From contig NC_033630.1 in assembly GCF_001540865.1 (NCBI RefSeq), positions 2,617,432-2,681,431 of the forward strand: DNA of 64,000 nt, given 5' to 3'. Positions within the stretch are counted from its first letter, which is position 1. Each line of letters starts with the position of its first letter. This DNA comes from Ananas comosus (lineage: Eukaryota > Streptophyta > Magnoliopsida > Poales > Bromeliaceae). The position numbers and the translations under genes were made by a program. Under the pieces are notes generated by a model that searched no databases, had not been told where the DNA came from, and saw only the letters and a program-made list of their open reading frames with translations. Shown here piece after piece: positions 9,396 to 21,186 of this stretch.

Positions 9396-11472
9396 ATGAA
9401 GCTCTTAGCACTATCCGTCCTCGTGCTCTTATTTTGTTTTTGCTTTAGTTTCTCCTCTCCTCTGCCTCTTCGGCGTTACGGGTCGATATTTAGCTTTGGT
9501 GATTCTTACACAGACACAGGTAATTTGGCCATTTTATCACCGGAGAGTCCTGCAGGTCATGTACCGTATGGTAAGACTTTTTTCGGCCACCCTAATGGTC
9601 GTTGCTCTGATGGACGATTGGTCATAGATTTCGTTGGTACGTATTTCACTCATTTCATTTATCTCAATTCTTTTTTTGCTTTTTACTTAAAATGAGACCG
9701 CCTTAAATAATTTTTCTTTTTCTATTATGAGAAAAGTTTTAAAGTTATTATTTTTCTTTATCTGTGTGCGTGTATATGTATATGTATATACAGCCGAGGC
9801 TCTCGGGCTCCCATTGATTCCACCATACTTTGGCCACGATAAAAGCTTCCGGAAAGGCGCAAACTTTGCTGTCGGAGGTGCGACGACGCTCGACCTTTCG
9901 TTCTTCCAAAGTAGAGGTATTTTGAGCAGCAATGCGGCTCCGCTCAACATCTCGCTGGATACCCAGCTTGGTTGGTTCCAGCAGCTGAAGCCTACCCTTT
10001 GCAACTCAACCAAAGGTTGCGACCATCTTGTCTCTTCAGCAGCTTCTCTATTCCGAAAAGCAATAATAAAATTAATTAAAATAGAAAAAAATTAATTAAT
10101 GCCATTATTTCAGATTGTAGGAACTACTTCGGCAAATCCCTCTTTGTAATAGGAGAATTTGGAATCAACGACTATCAATTAGGATTGTTCGCAACACGTA
10201 ATTTAGATGAAGTGAGGTCCTATGCGCCCCAAGTTATCAAAGCTATTTCTACGGCATCGGAGGTACGAAAATATATTTTTTCTGTTGAAAAATAGTTTTA
10301 CATATACCGAAAGCACTGTATACTAACATATGATCGTAAATTTTTAAGCTATTGTTTGGTTAGGGGTTAGGGGGTGAAATAACCCTTTAACCCCTATTTT
10401 ATTTCCAAATACTTCTAAAAACGGGTGGGGTTAGCTAACCCCACCTCTAACCCCACCTCAAATGGATTATCCCGGATTAGCTAATCTCATCTAATCCCAC
10501 CAAACTCCAAATAAATACTATTTTTTATTCATAATAACCTACTATCCTTCTTATCCCACCTACTCCGACCAAACACTATTTTTCACTATTCTGGACTAAT
10601 TCCAACCCCCAATCAAACACAAAAATACTCTAACCTCACCTTAACTCTAAACTTAACCCTATTCCTGGAATAACTAGTTTTTTCTTAACCCCGAACCAAA
10701 CGGTAGTTAATAGTTTTGCAAGAAACCAGACACTAGAACCGTAGTAGTGTCGCTAAACCGCTTCATTATAATTTCCTAACAGAGACTCATCGACGAAGGG
10801 GCCAAGCATATCGTAGTGGCGTCAAATCCACCGACCGGGTGCAATCTGGTGATACTAGCGGCATTCCAGAGCCCTAACGGAGATGACTACGATCGACGGA
10901 CCGGGTGCCTGAAGAAGTTCGACGACTTGGCGAGGTACCACAATGAATTGCTCCGTCAGGCGGTAGCAGAGCTCGGTCGAAAGTATCCGTCTACGAAGAT
11001 CATCTACGCCGATTACTACAGTCCAGTGAAGCGGCTCGCGCACTCGCCTAAACACTTCGGTGAGCTGCTGCTCTGTTCTTCAGCAAATGTCTTTGGTTTA
11101 TGTACCTGCAGTTTCGAATCAGGTTTAGTCAAAGTGATTGTGAAACATCAAGAGCATATAATTGAAAACATAATGAAAATATATATACTCATATATTAAA
11201 CTTAAATTTGTTTTATTATAGACAATATAATTATTTTTTTTTTCTTTTTTGTTGCAGGATTTAGTAATGGAGCTCTCAGGGCTTGTTGTGGGGGAGGTGG
11301 ACCTTACAATGTTAGTGAACCATGCGGCTCACCGGACTCGAGTTCATGTAACGATCCCTCGACTTATGTTAACTGGGATGGAGTCCACTTAACCGAAGCC
11401 GCTTACAGTCACATTGCAACCGGTTGGCTCAACGGTTCCGACGCTGAGCCGTCTATATTAAACATGCATTAA
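9396..11472 (+). CDS. GDSL/SGNH esterase-lipase, copy 1 (5 exons, 367 aa)
   Basis: Exons 9396-9636, 9794-10015, 10114-10262, 10783-11059 and 11258-11472 join in frame with GT-AG introns (1104 nt with stop). Residues 1-21 form a hydrophobic signal peptide, so the enzyme is probably secreted. Family blocks are complete: FSFGDSYTDTGN with nucleophile Ser37, GANFAVGGAT at 102-111, a block-III GEFGINDY with Asn173, and NWDGVHLTEAAY with Asp337 and His340. Such enzymes hydrolyse esters of lipids, cell-wall or secondary metabolites; the substrate here is unknown. The usual GNLPxGC stretch reads SNPPTGC, unlike its neighbour. Intron 3 carries a MITE. It is a tandem paralogue of the gene at 12963. Confidence 0.95.
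10348..10707. mobile_element. Tourist/Harbinger-like MITE in intron 3
   Basis: The terminal inverted repeats are gctattgtttggttagg and the reverse of ccgaaccaaacggtagt. They are flanked by taa on both sides (10345-10347 and 10708-10710), consistent with a PIF/Harbinger 3-bp TSD. It accounts for 360 of the 520 bases of the intron; the same intron is 159 bases in the paralogue. Confidence 0.78.
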
Positions 11473-11828
11473 ATCCTAATAATTTTATCTCTTTTTTTTC
11501 ATGTGTTTCTGTAGCGAATAACATAAATTTTTGCCAAATTAAGAGGACTAAATTAGGGGCTCAAAATGAAAATGTTTGATTTGGAGTGATTCCCTCTTTT
11601 TCTTTTGGTTGTCCTCTATATATTTTTTTTTATCTTATAACTGTTGGGTGCTAATTAATATGTGTTCGATGGATTTGCTTTTTCATACAGAATGAGTTTA
11701 GGCCCAAGCCCAAGTTAGGTGCCAATAAATGTGTCACACACTATGCAAGCTTCCAGTTTAGGTGGATTGGACATGTTTTCGCATTCTAGCATTTGCTTCA
11801 CAACATTTTATAGTTTCACATGCTAGCA

Positions 11829-12084
11829 TTTACTTTGTTGTTTTCAACTGCAGTCATCTCTAGCAGAATTAAAATATCTACCAAACTATTAAGTGCGCAG
11901 ATTCTATTACCGCGGAACGCGAAACGACCATTCTAAAGTCCAAATATAAGTTCCAATTTACTTTGTTGTTTTCAACTGCAGTCATCTCTGGCAGAATTAA
12001 AATGTCTACCAAACTATTAAGTGCGCAGATTCTATTACCGTGGAACGCGAAACTACCATTCTAAAGTCCAAATATAAGTTCCAA
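11829..12084. repeat. Two tandem copies of a 128-bp unit
   Basis: The unit beginning tttactttgttgttttcaac starts at 11829 and again at 11957 with only a few substitutions (for example ctctagcag versus ctctggcag). No coding sense was seen. Confidence 0.92.
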
Positions 12085-12304
12085 TTTAGATCTTTTAATT
12101 CCGTTGCCAAAACAAAAGTTCCTAAAGTGACTCTTTTCAGATAGCGAGCGTATCTTTTTAATTGTTCTAATTTATCCGCTAATTAACTTGTGTAAATTAT
12201 TATACTTTTCGTTCCATTCCAAAAAAAAAAAATGTCCACTTAGACAAAAATCTCTCGTAGTTTTGCATGATAAACAAGAACATATCACTGGTCGTACATA
12301 ATGC

Positions 12305-12400
12305 AGGTAGCTAAGAATTTAATGATTTGTATCCAAGATTTCAAATTCGAAGACCTGTCGTTTTACATTTCTAGCTCAGTTGATTTCTAAAATAAATAAC
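12305..12400 (+). mobile_element. Decayed SINE-like relic
   Basis: It retains a B-box-like caaattcgaagac followed by acatttctagctcagttgat, the order seen in intact SINEs, without a clear tail or TSD. Confidence 0.4.
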
Positions 12401-12962
12401 AACATATCAAATATTTTTAGAGTTACATTTAGTAAAAAAGAATTGATTCTTCCCAACGGTCACCAAACAATGTATGCTGCAATTTATTGGCACCTACATT
12501 GTCATACTTTTACAGCGAACATTAATTACAGGGAAATTTTGTCCACATAAGTTAGGCACCAATAACAGGGTAAAAAAAAAATCAAATGAATAATAAAATG
12601 TCTAGGTAGTCCCTCAACGATCCTGATATTGCAAGTTGGTCCTTATCCTTTTAATGTTAGTACAGTCACAACCTTTTACGTAAAAGAAATAACTTTTCTT
12701 TGAAATGAATATTTAATCTACCGCTTCCGTAAAATGCTTGATTGATTTTAATTCAACCCAAGCAGGATTAAAGAGGCAATTACAGCAAAAGTAGGATTTA
12801 AAGCTTGCAAATGAAAGGGAAAATTACAGGAACTAATTTGTAAATGGCGACAGTACAGGGACTTCTCCGTACATTTTATGCAGAATTTTGCAACTATATG
12901 TAGGAATGGGGAGGGCCTTAGTTCAACTTGTTACTGTCTCTTTCACTGCCTCTCCTTCTCCC

Positions 12963-14525
12963 ATGAATCAACTAACACTCATTCTTGCGCTTTTGTCCTC
13001 CTACATTTCCCTTATTCAATCCACACCCCTAAACTACACCTCCGTATTTAGCTTTGGTGATTCATTAGCCGATACCGGAAATCTCCTACTTTCCGGCGCG
13101 CTCCCTTTCCCTTCAATCGGCCATCTCCCTTATGGCATTACCTTTTTCCGGCACCCCACCGGTCGCTGCTCCGACGGCCGTTTAATTGTCGATTTTATCG
13201 GTACATTTTTTCTTACACTTCAGTCCTAAAATCTTTCAGTACTACATATTAGTCCCTCGGAAGTCGAAAACAAAAATATGTACTGTTTCATGCAGCTGAA
13301 GCATTTGGGCTACCAATGCTTCCTCCTTACTTAGCCCGCGGGGCGGATTTCCGGCACGGCGCGAACTTTGCGGTCGGAGGCGCCACCGCGCTAGACCCGG
13401 AATTTCTACAAGAGATTGGAGTTGGGGAGCTTCTTTGGACTAATAACTCATTAAGCGCGCAATTGAGGTGGTTCGAGGAATTATTGCCTTTGCTTTGCAA
13501 CACGACAAAAGGTGATAGTCTCAATACGACTGAAATTTCGCGCGTAAATTACTAAACTATTTTAAATGCGATTTAGATTGCAGAGACTATTTTAGTGCTT
13601 CTCTGTTTCTCGTCGGTGAGATTGGAGGGAACGATTACAACTACGGATTTTCTGTAGGGAAGAGCATGGAGGAAATTCGATCTTATGTTCCGAACGTGAC
13701 CGGTGCGATCGCAACAGCTACTGAAGTATGTAACACCTAATTAATTCATATAATTCGCGTCGAATGTTAAAATTTGACATAGATCAGTAATTTTTACTAC
13801 ACATTTAGAGTTGACACAAAACATTTGGTCGTAACATGTATATTTTATTGTACTGTTAATTTAATATCTTTTCTTTTTATTCAGAGATTGATCAATAACG
13901 GCGCGATTCACCTGATGGTGCCCGGGAATTTACCCTTTGGTTGCTCGTCGGTGTACCTAACGCTGTTCGGAAGTGTGAGAAAAGCCGACTACGATCGTCG
14001 GAACGGGTGCTTAAAGAAGTTCAACAGTTTCGCGAAGTACCACAATGCGTTGCTTCGTCGGGCGCTGGCGAGGCTACAGAGGAAGTACCAAAGAGCGAGG
14101 ATCATCTATGCCGACTACTATGGCGCGGCGATTCCGTTTTCGCACGCACCAAAACACTTTGGTGAGATCACATTCAAAAGTCATTCACTATTGAGGGGAA
14201 TAGTTTTCTACCCGCACTAAATTTGACCAAATTCAATGAACCTGATTTCTAAATAGAAAACTGGACTTATCCGACTCTTTCCCTCTTTAAATTGTTTCTA
14301 GGGTTCACACACGGTGCTCTAACATCATGTTGCGGCGGCGGCGGCCCTTACAACTTCAACCCTGCGGCCCGGTGCGGCCACCAGGGCTCAAGCGTTTGCT
14401 CGGACCCGTCTTCGTATGCTAACTGGGACGGGGTTCACTTAACCGAAGCCGCTTACCGCTCTATCGCAACCAATCTGCTCCACGGTCCCTACACTCATCC
14501 GCCACTAATGAAACAAAATTCGTAA
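12963..14525 (+). CDS. GDSL/SGNH esterase-lipase, copy 2 (5 exons, 367 aa)
   Basis: Exons 12963-13200, 13296-13511, 13577-13725, 13885-14161 and 14302-14525 join in frame (1104 nt with stop). Exons 3 and 4 have exactly the lengths of those in copy 1, and all intron phases agree (1,1,0,1). The Met at 12963 is preferred over an in-frame one at 12888 because it places a hydrophobic signal peptide (residues 1-20) directly at the N-terminus. Active-site blocks are intact: FSFGDSLADTGN with Ser34, GANFAVGGAT, GEIGGNDY with Asn170, and NWDGVHLTEAAY with Asp336 and His339. The oxyanion-region motif GNLPFGC is canonical. Predicted secreted ester hydrolase; substrate not deducible. Confidence 0.95.
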
Positions 14526-15055
14526 TAAAGGGCGGTTTTATCAAATTTGGTCATTATTTATTGAAAAAACAGATTATGTAAATTTGATCTATTTATAGTA
14601 AAAATGACTCTGTTAATATATACGAAAGGTTAAAATGATAGCAGTGTGCTTTGCTACTATCAGGTGCGACAGCTTGCATTGAGATGAAGGGTCGAACCAA
14701 CGAAACATTCTAATGATAGTCCCGTCATAGTTATTTATGCAAGGATATGTAAAAATTATCTTGATTTGTATAATGAAATTCTTTAAAAGTTCTCACTGAT
14801 TTCAATTTTTGCACCTGTTACAACAAACACATCAAACATTTTGTGCACGATTCAATTTTTATCCACAGGGAGTTGCATTTTACATTTGCAACATTGTCTA
14901 CTACACAATTTGTTGATAATTATTACAAGCTTAAGAACTATACAATCTAAAAAAGAACCACTGCATCTAATTTACAGCAATTGATCGATCACTCACTCAA
15001 AAGAAAGCACCAAACACAAAAATCTCAACTACCTGTTTTGCGAAACGATTACTCG
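14526..15055. other. Convergent intergenic region (lipase 2 to protease A)
   Basis: It holds the 3' ends of two convergent genes. No repeat family or further gene was recognised. Confidence 0.6.
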
Positions 15056-16177
15056 TTACATTGTCGGATAAGACGGAGACGTCGCTAGACCGCACATTCC
15101 TTCAGGTGCAGCCACATCCTTCTGAAAATATATGTATCCTTCATCTCCCCACGATGTTCCCCATGAGTTCTTCACAATCCAATACTTCGTTCCCGCATCG
15201 TCATTTTGTCCGTACCCGACGATGCACATAGCGTGATTGATAGAACTACCACACGGTCCGTCGAAGATGCCACCGCTATAGTGCTGGATCGCAGCGGCAT
15301 CGACGTTGACAGACACGGGTCGATTTGCCACCACATTCATGAGCGCGTTTTCGTCATTCGGAGGCACGTCCTCGTAGCCGTAAATTGTAGCTGCTCGGCC
15401 GTTCTGCAACTTCTGGACGTCGCAACACTTCCGCGTCCCGGTGTAGGGGTAGTCAGCCTCGGAATTGATGCCGCCAGCGTAGACGACGAAGCGAAAGGCA
15501 TTGTTGACCCAGCTCGGCGAACATCCGCGGTCCGTAAAGTCGCAATCTATGATCTCTTGCTCCGACAGAGGTGTCGATTGTCCCGTCACTATCTGGATGA
15601 TCCCCTCCATTGCTGCTACTGCAGAAAACGCCCAACACGAACCTATTTTGAACATAGAACAATATTTACCAGTCGCAAAAGTAATAACATACTAAAACTT
15701 CCAAATGAGAGAGGTTTTACTTATATTTTGATTCTTACTGCATGCCCCTTGGTCTCTGACATAAGTTACTGCACCTGCGGCTCTCCAATCTACGGTGGTC
15801 GGTGGATCGACGGCACCGTCATTTCGCAGCGGCTTCGGGCGCCTCATCAAAGTGGCATTACGGGGACGAGCGCCGGTGTAGGTAGACACGAACTCCTCGG
15901 TCGTTAAATCAGTAAACTGGTTAATGCCGAGAGTGTACTTGTGCTTCCCCTCCTTATTGAAGGCTTCGATATAGTTCGCGTTATCCTTGAATATCTTATA
16001 CCGACGCTGCTTCTCATCGGCGTCTTTATAAACTCGGCCATATTGCGCCATCCATTTTTCGTGCCGCTCCGGCGTCAACCAATATTCCGGTTTGTCAAGC
16101 GAGGCCACCTCTAGACACCGTAGGAGAGCAGTAGTTGCGATGATCGAAAGGAATATGAAATGGCATGAAGAAGCCAT
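15056..16177 (-). CDS. Papain-family (C1A) cysteine protease A (2 exons, 341 aa)
   Basis: Minus-strand exons 16177-15739 and 15642-15056 are joined across a 96-bp phase-1 intron. The N-terminus has a signal peptide (about residues 1-25). An I29 propeptide follows with a full ERFNIN signature (EKQRRYKIFKDNANYIEAFN, 55-74) and a GINQFTDLT segment. The mature enzyme starts near PPTTVDW (about 125). Catalytic residues are present: oxyanion Gln143, Cys149 (SCWAF), His283 (INHA) and Asn305 (KNSWG). Two departures from the family stand out. The flank of the catalytic Cys reads CSSCW rather than CGSCW, and the usual GCxGG is GCSPS. Family members are vacuolar or secreted endopeptidases made as inactive zymogens. 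Bromelain-like by pattern. Confidence 0.94.
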
Positions 16178-16242
16178 GCTAATTATTAATTTTATGAATC
16201 AAATTCTATGAGTCCTAACCTTAATTTTTGGTGGTGATTTGG

Positions 16243-16260
16243 TTTTTATATATATATATA
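16243..16260 (-). promoter_or_regulatory. TATA-like tract of protease A
   Basis: The minus strand reads tatatatatataaaaacc about 70-80 bases upstream of the ATG. A (TA)n microsatellite gives the same pattern, so the assignment is tentative. Confidence 0.45.
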
Positions 16261-17370
16261 GCAATGGAAAAAAAAAGCCACGGGTGACAATGGAGGAGTA
16301 CTTGAGCTAGAAAAAGCTGTTTTGTGTTTACAGTTGTCTCATAAAGCGTGTATTCCGTTTGCTCACGCTTCATGCCGATTCTTCTGCTTGTTTCTTCATC
16401 AGGTGAAATTATGATGATAGAGAATTTCTTTCTCTTTTTTTTTTTGTTTTCACCTTCAAGGAAAAGATTTTAAAAAAAAGGATTAATTTTAAGCGATTAA
16501 GTGGTTCTTCTAATTGAATTTGTCGATAGACACCAGACAGTGCGCGGCTCCCCTTGACGATGGTTATAGATGGAGCGTGACTTTCCACAAAATCTGTCGA
16601 TATACAACGGAAAAAGCACGGTCTCACGTCGGTTAGTACTTGAGTGCCCTATAATTTAAGATAATCTTATATATAAGATATAGTAAAACTAAACCTGTTA
16701 ATTCGGCTCTAGTATTTTAAGTGATAGTTAGCCTCAAGAGGTTAAGAGGGTTAAGTATGTTACGACTTGATGTAACTGGCAACCTTATGTGCCAAATGCT
16801 TTTTTTTTTGCTTATTTTTTTAAAATTTGGTTTCTAATTTTTGTATTTTGTGTCAATCGTATCCCATATTTCTAAATTTTCACTTTATTTTGACGAAATA
16901 AGTTGTATCAACTTCAATAAAATTCTTCCTACATGCTCATAATGATCATGGTTATGGTTGGGTAATGGGCAGCCCACGGTTGACCTTGATATTGACTTTT
17001 AAAATTTCTAAAAGAGTTTGGTGGAACGTTTCATAAAAATGCCAGATATTTTAAGAAAGACAGTAGGTATCATATGAGGGGTCAAAAAAGATGCAGGCAC
17101 AGAAAGACAGCACATGGATCATGCATTTTTGGATTGAACTCAAAGTTAGTTTGGTGGTAGTCTAACATTCCAGCTGACTACACCTGCCTAGAGCTTTTTG
17201 CAGCTCTGGGAAAAGAGATTTTGATTTATACATTTGGGCTTCTGTACTGTCAGATATATTTTGGGAAATTAGTCATTCATCTCCTGCACCTAAGTTGACT
17301 AGCAGAAACAATAATATTTTTTTGACAAAATAATCATTTCTCTCCTTCTCTATAATTACTCTCTCATTCC
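16261..17370. other. Intergenic DNA upstream of protease A
   Basis: No gene, RNA or bounded repeat recognised. Confidence 0.5.
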
Positions 17371-17988
17371 GCATGCCGTTCGCGAGCCGGCTCGTGTTCG
17401 GCTCGAAATAAGTTCGTGATCGATCGCTCGTTTAGTAAACGAGCCGAACACGAGCTGAATTTTTCGGCTCGTTTAGTAAACGAGCCGAACAAGAGCTGAA
17501 TTTTTCGGCTCGTTTAATAAACGAGCCGAACACGAGTTGGGGTAAGCTCGCTCTGTTTCGGCTCGACAACAGCTCGAATACATATATTTTATATTTATAT
17601 AATTTTATTTAATTTATATTTATATATAAATAAATAATTATATATATAATATATATTTTTATTATTTAATTTTTAGCAAAATAAAAATATAAAGGCGAGC
17701 TCAATTATAAAAAAATTCATTTATATGTAAAGTTTCAACTATTAGATCAAAGTCTAATGGATAAGATTTTATAAATTTATTTTTTATATATATATTTAAT
17801 CTAATCCTTTTAACTTATTGTTCGTTGGCAAGCTAGCTAGCTCGTGTTCGGCTTGTTTATTAACGAGCCGAACACGAGTTGGATTTTTCGACTCGATACT
17901 TTAACGAGCCAGCTCGTGTTCGCGAACACGAATTTTTCGACTCGAAACTTTAACGAGCCAGCTCGTGTTTGGCTCGTTTACACCCCTA
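17371..17988. mobile_element. hAT-like element with CTCG-rich foldback ends
   Basis: The right end is gctcgtttacacccccta-type (cacccct plus a at 17981-17988), the complement of taggggtg. Palindromic units such as gtttagtaaacgagccgaac repeat at both ends around an AT-rich interior. The left terminal taggggtg is not present, so the left end is eroded and no TSD can be confirmed. Same family as 1378-1735. Confidence 0.72.
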
Positions 17989-18498
17989 CCAGATAGGGAC
18001 TAAAGTGTAATATGCGCGAAAGTTCAACACTAAAACCTTTTAGTAAAAGATACAGAAACTAAGTCGCTAACCATGCCTCCCCGAGGCACCAAAGCCATTG
18101 ATTCCAAGCTAAAATTAAAGAAATAATACCTACAAGTTACATATTGCTAGAAAAAAAAAGGAAAAAAAAGGGGCATCAAATAGGTAGCAGAGCATTTCTC
18201 AGGTATCAGATGAACTAAAGAATAAAGTGGCTGCAACACAGACAAAATGAAAGCAAAGAAACTAAACTAGAATGATTGTGTACCCTCTATCACAAAAAGT
18301 TATGGCTGTAGTCCAATATTCCAACATTAATTATACGTACTTCACAAATAAAAAAAAAAGAAAAAAAGAAAAGAAAAAAAAAAAAGCTGTGTTATCGAAC
18401 TAATCGGGCTGCGTGGTTAAGTTTGAACAGCACCCTAATCTCTCCTATGAAGCTAATCAAGAACTAAGACTATGAACATGCAAAACTCACTCAGAAAT
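17989..18498. other. 3' flank of the unknown acidic-protein gene
   Basis: A-rich sequence including an interrupted A tract at about 18349-18385. No feature was recognised besides the probable 3' UTR. Confidence 0.5.
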
Positions 18499-21186
18499 TT
18501 ACAAGAGCTCCCATTCTGAGTCCAAGGAATCATCAAGAAGTTTCATATTTAAAGGCGTAGATCGGGCGAATCCATGTGTGCCGTGTGTTTCCATGTCTGT
18601 GTCATATTGCACATTATTATCAGCATGCTTCTTGGCCTTCAGCCATCGCAGTTTCGAGATCAAGGATGCCCCAAATTTTAACTGCAGAAAATAAAATCAT
18701 CTTTAGCATTTCTTACATAGAAAACTTCAAATAGGTGTGTGTGATTATATATAGATAGCTTCAAATAATTTATGAACATACTATATCATGTTTGCGGTAT
18801 AACAATTTTGGCTATCTTATACAGATTATTCATGTAATAACAACAATTATAAGGCCAGGGTTCAGAAAAAGTCTAGATAGTCGCCAGTTAAGATTCAAAC
18901 GAACCGAAACAATTTAAGTTTGGTTTGTTTCCATTTGTTTCAGCTCGTTTTCAGGTTTATGTAACGATTACCTTGTATGGCTTATGCTTGTGTTCACTGT
19001 ATGACACCAGAGTGTGATCATAAATTTCATCATCAATATTCTGCAGATCAACATCCTCGAATTTGTGCTCGACTTTGTTTTCCAAATAAGCAGCATCAGC
19101 ACTATTTGAAATGTCGATATTCTCTAGAGTGTGATCATAATCTTCATCGTCAGTATCCTGCAGATCAACATCCTCGAATTCGTGCTCGACTTCGTTTTCC
19201 AAATCGGCAACATCAGCACTATTTAACATGCTGATTTTCTCCGGAGCAGCTGCACAAGTTAAAGCACTTATTAGCCTATCAGGACAGGACAGCCATTAAT
19301 ACATAACACACTCTGATATGCATGATAGGCGAACAACAAAAGTAGATTCTATAGGCCGCATGAACTCGGCGTGACGATGTGATAAAGACTATAAGCAAAT
19401 CAGAAAGCGGAAATCGATTAAGAAGGAAAAAGTCTAAGCATGAAATTTTACAGTCCATACATGGCAGGATCAAAGCTGAAATATCGAAGTATCAATTAGT
19501 TAATTGGAATACAATGGCTGTAAGACATATGCTCAGTGCAGAATGAAGCATTCAGCATAACTAGCTGACGGAGTTGGAAGATCGAAAGGTCTACTCATCA
19601 AGAAGTGGATGTAGATTAGGCTTTTAATTCATGTATCCTCTACGAACAAGAAAAGTAGAGTCGGCTACAACAGGAAATGTTTAAGAAAACAACAGAAATA
19701 GATCTTTGGTACAGATTCAAGAAGTAGATTCCACAAAGCAATATAAAAAAAAAAAAAAAAAAAAAAGAAAAAGAAAAAAGAAGAAAGCAAATGAGGAGAG
19801 AACTGCATACCATCAATTTTATTCGGTGACGCATAGTCTTCTATCAAGCTTGCATCTTCTGACGAAAGGACATCGCCTAGCAAAGCAGCATAGATGTTAA
19901 GAAATGTGAAAATATTCAATTTAACTAATGAGAGAACAATAATTATGAGATCATGCTCAATCATGAATCATGCGTACAGCATGCAATCTGACGAAACTGT
20001 TAAACCATCAGGTCAAATTGTTAAATAGAGGATGTAGATTAAACTATATTTCACCAGCTAAAATTCAATCTGAAAAGAGCATAAATAGCTTCAGCGGCAA
20101 CAGAATAAAGAAAAACAGCAAAGGTAAAACGGGGCTAACGATATGCAAATTCCGCACAAGAATATTACAGAGCTTATATAAGCAAAAGACATTACAAGAA
20201 CATGAGCATTAAAAGGAATTAAATGCTGACCGTCTTTCTGTGGCTGCACATAAGGCTCTAAATTGTCGACTTCGGCTGGCTCATCACCTTCATTACTACT
20301 GCACACTTGAACAGATGCCGACTCCTGAGATGCGCAGGTTTCTGCCATGAGATCGATCAGTTCGAGAAGGTAAAACAAGTCCAAGAACAGCAAGTGAACA
20401 CCATAGAATAGGTAGAACACAATGCATACCATCAGTTTTCTTTGGCGACGAGCAGTGTGACGAGTTTGTGTCAGTACTCTCTTCGTTTTCTTCGGCGTCA
20501 GCAGACAAAATGAATTCATTGTCTAGCAAACGAAGCGTATATGCAAGAAGTTAAGAAACAAAAAGAAGAAAACTTCGATGACTAAAATTAAGCCAAGAAA
20601 CCAGAATACCTGGATTGTTGAGTGGACATAATTCCTTTCCTTCGTCATCGCATGCGCTCGTGTTATCGTCGGCTTCGACACTACCGGATGAAGTTTTATC
20701 GAGAATAACTTCGGCAGGTTCGTCTTCAGGCTTATTACAGATAGCAGCGACAGATTCTTCATCATTTCGCCCGTCAACAACTTGGTCTGCACTTCCGTCA
20801 GAAGCAGTAGCAGATGAATTATCTCCCTCATCAAGTAGCCTTGAAAACATGTCACTGACAGAATTGAACCATCTGCGCGGGGCCTATCCAATAGGAAAGT
20901 AGAGTGTTAGAAACGTAAAAACGAATTGCCGAATTAAGAAAAGAATTTAAAGTGTGAAAAATCCTAGTTCGTTATGAATGAAACAGCAAAGAGAATCGAG
21001 AAAGAGAGAAGAAAAATAAAGTACTCATTGAAACAGAACCTGTCATGAGAATTATGACATACATACCTGAATAATCTCATTCATGTTTATCAAATTCCGG
21101 CAAAAATCTCCGAATTCTTCAGATTCAATCTCCTCTAGAAAATTAGGACGATCGAGCAAAACCACCTCCGTAAGTTCCATTGCCAT
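18499..21186 (-). CDS. Acidic repeat-containing protein of unknown function (7 exons, 374 aa)
   Basis: Minus-strand exons 21186-21067, 20883-20610, 20522-20430, 20341-20231, 19876-19811, 19249-18972 and 18681-18499 join with GT-AG borders and total exactly 375 codons. I do not recognise the family. The N-terminus (MAMELTEVVLLDRPNFLEEI, then a short basic APRRWFNS) and C-terminus (LKFGASLISKLRWLKAKKH, ending DSEWELL) look conserved-like. The middle is acidic and low in complexity. Exon 6 encodes two 33-residue copies (231-263 and 270-302) in a 39-residue repeat. Exons 3 and 5 end in similar SSPKKTDG and ASPNKIDG segments at the same phase. DEPAEV occurs in exons 2 and 4. No signal peptide or membrane segment. 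Exons 2-6 keep phase 1, which would allow exon skipping. Confidence 0.82.

Larger units (their letters stand above)
11473..12962. other. Intergenic DNA between the two lipases
   Basis: It contains the lipase-1 3' region, a 128-bp tandem duplication (11829-12084) and a decayed SINE-like stretch near 12305-12400. No additional exon was found. Confidence 0.6.

Noticed and set aside
15206..15907. A 233-codon plus-strand frame
   Set aside because: It is antisense to protease A and crosses its intron; the minus-strand gene explains the openness.
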